Origin: Patescibacteria group bacterium
GTDB lineage: Bacteria > Patescibacteriota > Dojkabacteria > SC72 > T1SED10-24
Reading direction: 5' to 3'
Assembly: GCA_007130415.1 (NCBI GenBank)
Contig: SLSN01000048.1
Span: forward strand, 1 to 8,610
DNA length: 8,610 bases
Shown here: positions 7,608 to 8,610 of the stretch, piece by piece
How positions within the stretch are numbered: the stretch's first letter is position 1
Layout of the letters: each line of letters opens with the position of its first letter
Translations under genes and position numbers: made by a program
The notes under the pieces: model-generated
Told to the model about the DNA's origin: nothing
Databases searched by the model: none
Seen by the model: only the letters and a program-made list of their open reading frames with translations

Positions 7608-7637
7608 TCTGTGATTAAATACTCCGTGATTATATTT
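7608..7637. repeat. Imperfect tandem duplication (two 15-bp units) over the rpmG -10 region
   Basis: Plus-strand units TCTGTGATTAAATAC (7608-7622) and TCCGTGATTATATTT (7623-7637) agree at 11 of 15 positions. On the minus strand the second unit contains the rpmG -10 box TATAAT, and the first carries a degenerate TTTAAT copy 15 bp further on, in the leader. It could be a simple local duplication or a repeated protein-binding site. Confidence 0.4.
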
Positions 7638-7657
7638 GAAATTGGGTTTGGGGTCAA
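7629..7657 (-). promoter_or_regulatory. Promoter of the rpmG-trnW-secE-nusG-rplK-rplA operon
   Basis: On the minus strand TTGACC (7657-7652) and TATAAT (7634-7629) are separated by 17 bp, a near-consensus housekeeping sigma promoter with 11 of 12 matches. Predicted initiation is near 7622, giving a leader of about 26 nt before rpmG. It lies just downstream of a minus-strand hairpin and T run, so the operon appears to start fresh here rather than by read-through. Confidence 0.8.
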
Positions 7658-7667
7658 ATAATAAAGG

Positions 7668-7753
7668 AAAAAGGGAGATGAAGTCGAGGGTAGGGTGTTA
7701 TCAATGGTATGTTTGTAGACTACTTTTAGTCATACGATTCTCGACCTCATCTC
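7668..7753 (-). terminator. Large structured hairpin with T run on the minus strand; terminator or small RNA
   Basis: Minus-strand RNA forms a 14-bp stem from GAGATGAGGTCGAG (7753-7740) and CTCGACTTCATCTC (7688-7675), followed by CC and five Ts (7672-7668). One pair is G-U on the minus strand but would be an A-C mismatch on the plus strand, so the structure favours minus-strand transcription. The 51-nt apical part holds a second hairpin: GACTA/TAGTC with a 4-nt loop (7718-7731), extended by GTAT/ATAC (7707-7710 with 7732-7735) across a 7-nt bulge. It lies 34 nt after the 40-residue ORF and ends 11 bp before the rpmG -35 box, so it probably ends that transcript. The size exceeds a simple terminator. 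I see no match to SRP RNA (no GGAA-GCAGC core) or tmRNA. Confidence 0.6.
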
Positions 7754-7786
7754 GAACAGGGAGAAACTTTAATTAAAAATTATTGC

Positions 7787-7909
7787 TTAGGCTAAAATTC
7801 TTTTTATCTCTTCGTTTGTTTTAATAAATTTCTTCTCCCGTTGACGAGCTTTACCTTTGCCATTTCTTTTTCTTTTCCTTGCTAAATAATGGTTAATGTT
7901 TTTTCCCAT
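7787..7909 (-). CDS. Small very basic protein of unknown function (40 residues)
   Basis: I do not recognise this gene. The 40 codons from ATG 7909 to TAA 7787 encode MGKNINHYLA, then a stretch dense in Lys and Arg (residues 11-30), then a probable short helix TNEEIKRILA. There are 9 Lys, 6 Arg and only 3 acidic residues, so it should bind nucleic acid, perhaps rRNA; that is inference from composition. Three signals support it as real: a near-consensus promoter (7976-8004), an SD AAAGGAGAGG (7916-7925) 6 nt before the ATG, and a large hairpin with a T run downstream. It occupies the place between tRNA-Thr and rpmG where many bacteria carry tuf. A small ribosome-associated protein is one possibility. 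No Cys, membrane segment or signal peptide is present. Confidence 0.7.
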   Translation of the reverse strand: MGKNINHYLARKRKRNGKGKARQREKKFIKTNEEIKRILA

Positions 7910-7915
7910 TTAAAT

Positions 7916-7925
7916 CCTCTCCTTT
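7916..7925 (-). promoter_or_regulatory. Strong Shine-Dalgarno site of the 40-residue ORF
   Basis: On the minus strand AAAGGAGAGG is followed by ATTTAA and then ATG at 7909, a 6-nt spacing from GAGG. It fixes the start codon and is notable because the core genes nearby have no SD. Confidence 0.75.
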
Positions 7926-7975
7926 TTTTGAATAGAATTTTTTTTAGCAGCTTCTCCCTTTTAAAGAACAGCTTC

Positions 7976-8004
7976 ATTATATCAAAAAGGTATATACATG
8001 TAAA
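7976..8004 (-). promoter_or_regulatory. Promoter of the 40-residue basic ORF
   Basis: Minus-strand TTTACA (8004-7999) and TATAAT (7981-7976) are spaced by exactly 17 bp, 11 of 12 consensus positions. Initiation is expected near 7969, giving a leader of about 60 nt. The leader contains GAAGCTG twice (around 7975-7969 and 7955-7949) and an A-rich run before the SD. Confidence 0.75.
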
Positions 8005-8010
8005 TACTAT

Positions 8011-8025
8011 GGGGCAGGGGGTGGG
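8011..8025 (+). other. G-rich tract between divergent promoters
   Basis: GGGGCAGGGGGTGGG is 13 G in 15 bases in a window that is about one-third G+C. It lies just upstream of the -35 box of the minus-strand 40-residue ORF and about 17 bp before the putative plus-strand promoter. It has three G runs of three or more, so a canonical intramolecular three-tetrad quadruplex is not available within these bases, though a two-tetrad form is. It may be an upstream promoter element or protein site. Confidence 0.4.
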
Positions 8026-8041
8026 TTTTGATTTTTTAATA

Positions 8042-8070
8042 TGGAAATATTATAGGGTTTATGTTAAAAT
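8042..8070 (+). promoter_or_regulatory. Probable promoter of the 54-residue ORF
   Basis: An extended -10 of the form TGnTAAAAT lies at 8062-8070, with TGGAAA at 8042-8047 as the -35 at 17-bp spacing. Initiation would fall near 8077, leaving a leader of about 30 nt that contains the SD. An alternative pair is TTTTGA (8026-8031) with TATTAT (8048-8053). The match is moderate. Confidence 0.45.
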
Positions 8071-8092
8071 GGTGTTGCACCTAAAAAATATT

Positions 8093-8099
8093 AAGGAGG
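8093..8099 (+). promoter_or_regulatory. Perfect Shine-Dalgarno site AAGGAGG
   Basis: AAGGAGG ends 8 nt before the ATG at 8108. It decides the start of the 54-residue ORF: the same frame is open back to an ATG at 7889, but that one has no SD and would run the gene through the opposite-strand promoter. Confidence 0.8.
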
Positions 8100-8107
8100 T
8101 TTTTGTA

Positions 8108-8272
8108 ATGAAGGAATGGATGACGTTAGAGAAGATGTATTTTGTGGTTGATCCACCTGCTGAAGTTAGTAATCAAGAAGTAGAAAAAGAGATGGAGAAG
8201 ATTTCGCATAGAAAAGGTTGTGTAGTTGAATTTTACTGCAGGGGTAATCTTAGAAAAATAAAACCACGCTAA
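8108..8272 (+). CDS. Small protein of unknown function (54 residues)
   Basis: I do not recognise this gene. It is the only plus-strand gene in the tRNA-ribosomal interval. The protein begins MKEWMTLEKMYFVVDPPAEV, has a probable charged amphipathic helix at about residues 21-33 (Glu- and Lys-rich), then RKGCVVEFYCRGN with two Cys (38 and 44) and a basic tail ending KIKPR. Alternating hydrophobic residues at 8-16 and 38-44 could form two beta strands around the helix. No signal peptide or membrane span is visible. The start is set by AAGGAGG at 8-nt spacing, a promoter-like sequence lies upstream, and a perfect inverted repeat follows the stop by 6 bp. These signals make it likely to be expressed. 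It is divergent from the 40-residue ORF and may share regulation with it. Confidence 0.7.
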   Translation: MKEWMTLEKMYFVVDPPAEVSNQEVEKEMEKISHRKGCVVEFYCRGNLRKIKPR

Positions 8273-8328
8273 GGTGCGGAAGCCTGAGGAGGAATGTGTA
8301 ACAAATTTATATATTTGTTCTCTTTCAT
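8269..8328 (-). CDS. Putative 19-residue mini-ORF inside an inverted repeat, SD-preceded
   Basis: On the minus strand GAGGAGG (8340-8334) is followed by TAAAA and an ATG at 8328. Nineteen codons run to a TAG at 8269-8271, starting MKENKYINLL and ending HIPPQASAP. The SD lies in one arm of a perfect 14-bp stem, and the opposite arm (CCTCCTCAGGCTTC) encodes the Pro-Pro-Gln-Ala part. So the RNA would hide its own ribosome site, as in translational attenuators. It is 45-57 nt downstream of tRNA-Thr(GGU), on the same strand. The ORF may be a by-product of the palindrome, since GAGGAGG is needed for symmetry; conservation would decide. Confidence 0.3.
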   Translation of the reverse strand: MKENKYINLLHIPPQASAP

Positions 8329-8347
8329 TTTTACCTCCTCAGGCTTC
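8279..8347. repeat. Perfect 14-bp inverted repeat with nested AT-rich palindrome; likely plus-strand terminator
   Basis: GAAGCCTGAGGAGG (8279-8292) is perfectly complementary to CCTCCTCAGGCTTC (8334-8347). Inside the 41-nt loop AACAAAT (8300-8306) pairs with ATTTGTT (8313-8319). On the plus strand the stem is followed by AATTTTCCC and then further T-rich DNA (8360-8371), so it can end the 54-residue gene before it reads antisense into the tRNAs. On the minus strand no close T run follows. The loop is long for an intrinsic terminator. The arms carry GAGGAGG, an SD-like sequence, on both strands. Confidence 0.7.
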
Positions 8348-8385
8348 AATTTTCCCTAGTTTTGTTTTTTTGAAATTCAGTAATT

Positions 8386-8462
8386 TGGAGCTGGATCTGA
8401 GAGTCGAACTCAGGACCTCATCCTTACCATGGATGCGCTCTAACCAACTGAGCTAATCCAGC
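8386..8462 (-). tRNA. trnT: tRNA-Thr (anticodon GGT)
   Basis: Minus-strand cloverleaf of 77 nt with encoded CCA. Acceptor GCTGGAT/ATCCAGC, D arm GCTC/GAGC, anticodon arm CATCC-ATGGTAA-GGATG (anticodon GGT, reading ACC and ACT), T arm CTGAG-TTCGACT-CTCAG, discriminator U. It lies 10 bp after tRNA-Tyr and closes the tRNA cluster. In E. coli its counterpart thrT directly precedes tufB. Confidence 0.97.
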
Positions 8463-8472
8463 AAGAGGAAAA

Positions 8473-8555
8473 TGCAGAGGACAGGATTTGAACCTGTGTA
8501 GCCCGAAGGCGTCGGTTTTACAGACCGATGTATTTGACCGCTCTACCACCTCTGC
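8473..8555 (-). tRNA. trnY: tRNA-Tyr (anticodon GTA)
   Basis: Class II tRNA of 83 nt on the minus strand. Acceptor GCAGAGG/CCTCTGC, anticodon arm TCGGT-CTGTAAA-ACCGA (anticodon GTA), a long variable arm with CGCC-TTCG-GGC, T arm ACAGG-TTCAAAT-CCTGT, discriminator A. CCA is not encoded: the next bases are TTT, so it needs the CCA-adding enzyme, unlike both flanking tRNA-Thr genes. Spacers are 10 bp and 6 bp. Confidence 0.97.
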
Positions 8556-8561
8556 ATAAGA

Positions 8562-8610
8562 TGGAGCTGGGAGAGAGACTCGAACTCTCGACCTACTGTT
8601 TACAAAACAG
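8562..8610 (-). tRNA. trnT: tRNA-Thr (anticodon TGT), 3' part, cut by window end
   Basis: The 3' 49 nt of a minus-strand tRNA. The anticodon loop TTTGTAA (anticodon TGT) is closed by an ACAGT 3' stem strand. The variable loop is AGGTC, the T arm GAGAG-TTCGAGT-CTCTC, and the acceptor 3' strand TCCCAGC, with discriminator U and an encoded CCA. The D arm and 5' acceptor lie beyond 8610. The anticodon is read from the loop and one stem strand, so identity is secure but the gene is partial. Confidence 0.93.

Noticed and set aside
7668..7753. SRP RNA, 6S RNA or tmRNA at the minus-strand hairpin
   Set aside because: No GGAA tetraloop with the GCAGC-type SRP core, no 6S-like central bubble, and no tRNA-like ends or tag reading frame.
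7889..8107. Upstream extension of the 54-residue ORF to a 127-residue protein
   Set aside because: The start at 7889 lacks an SD and the extension runs antisense through the promoter, leader and SD of the 40-residue gene. AAGGAGG before 8108 fits the shorter form.
8294..8359. Plus-strand 21-codon ORF starting inside the inverted repeat loop
   Set aside because: GAGGAGG ends only 1 nt before the ATG, too close for normal initiation, and the peptide looks like random AT-rich coding.
8274..8456. Plus-strand ORF of 60 codons
   Set aside because: It is antisense to tRNA-Thr(GGU) and crosses the palindrome; no SD at its start.
1..8610. CRISPR array, insertion sequence, transposase or phage attachment site
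   Set aside because: No regularly spaced repeats, no transposase-like ORF and no terminal inverted repeats were seen. The tRNA 3' ends are not duplicated elsewhere in the window.

Overview
The window is about one-third G+C and reads with the standard bacterial code: no long ORF needs TGA read as a sense codon, and none of the ten ORFs called here ends in TGA. A fused glycyl-tRNA synthetase, very compact spacing, a 56-residue SecE, a 54-residue L33 and core genes without Shine-Dalgarno (SD) sites suggest a small, low-GC bacterial genome. A Candidate Phyla Radiation (Patescibacteria) member is my best guess. That assignment is inference; nothing here is diagnostic.

Left half, plus strand. Positions 3-2297 hold the C-terminal ~764 residues of an M16C (PreP/Cym1-like) zinc metallopeptidase whose N-terminal catalytic domain lies outside the window. 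After a 90-bp gap with a consensus -10 box, 2388-5336 encodes a single-chain GlyQS (alpha fused to beta). Its stop codon overlaps the stop of the convergent gene rplA.

Right half, minus strand, in transcription order: tRNA-Thr(UGU, cut by the window edge), tRNA-Tyr(GUA), tRNA-Thr(GGU), a 780-bp accessory interval, then rpmG, tRNA-Trp(CCA), secE, nusG, rplK and rplA. This closely resembles the classic bacterial cluster thrU-tyrU-glyT-thrT-tufB-secE-nusG-rplK-rplA, but glyT and tuf are missing.

The interval where tuf would be expected (about 7597-8385) is the unusual part. On the minus strand it has a near-consensus promoter, a strong SD, a 40-residue very basic ORF, and a large hairpin with a 14-bp stem followed by a T run. 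On the plus strand it has a promoter, a perfect AAGGAGG and a 54-residue ORF, ending at a perfect 14-bp inverted repeat. That repeat embeds an SD-like GAGGAGG on both strands and a 19-codon mini-ORF on the minus strand. A G-rich tract lies between the two divergent promoters. I recognise no known family for these small ORFs or hairpins. They are the best candidates for something undescribed.

Functionally the window is about translation and protein handling: tRNAs, glycine charging, ribosomal proteins L33, L11 and L1, transcription-translation coupling (NusG), secretion (SecE) and peptide degradation (M16C).
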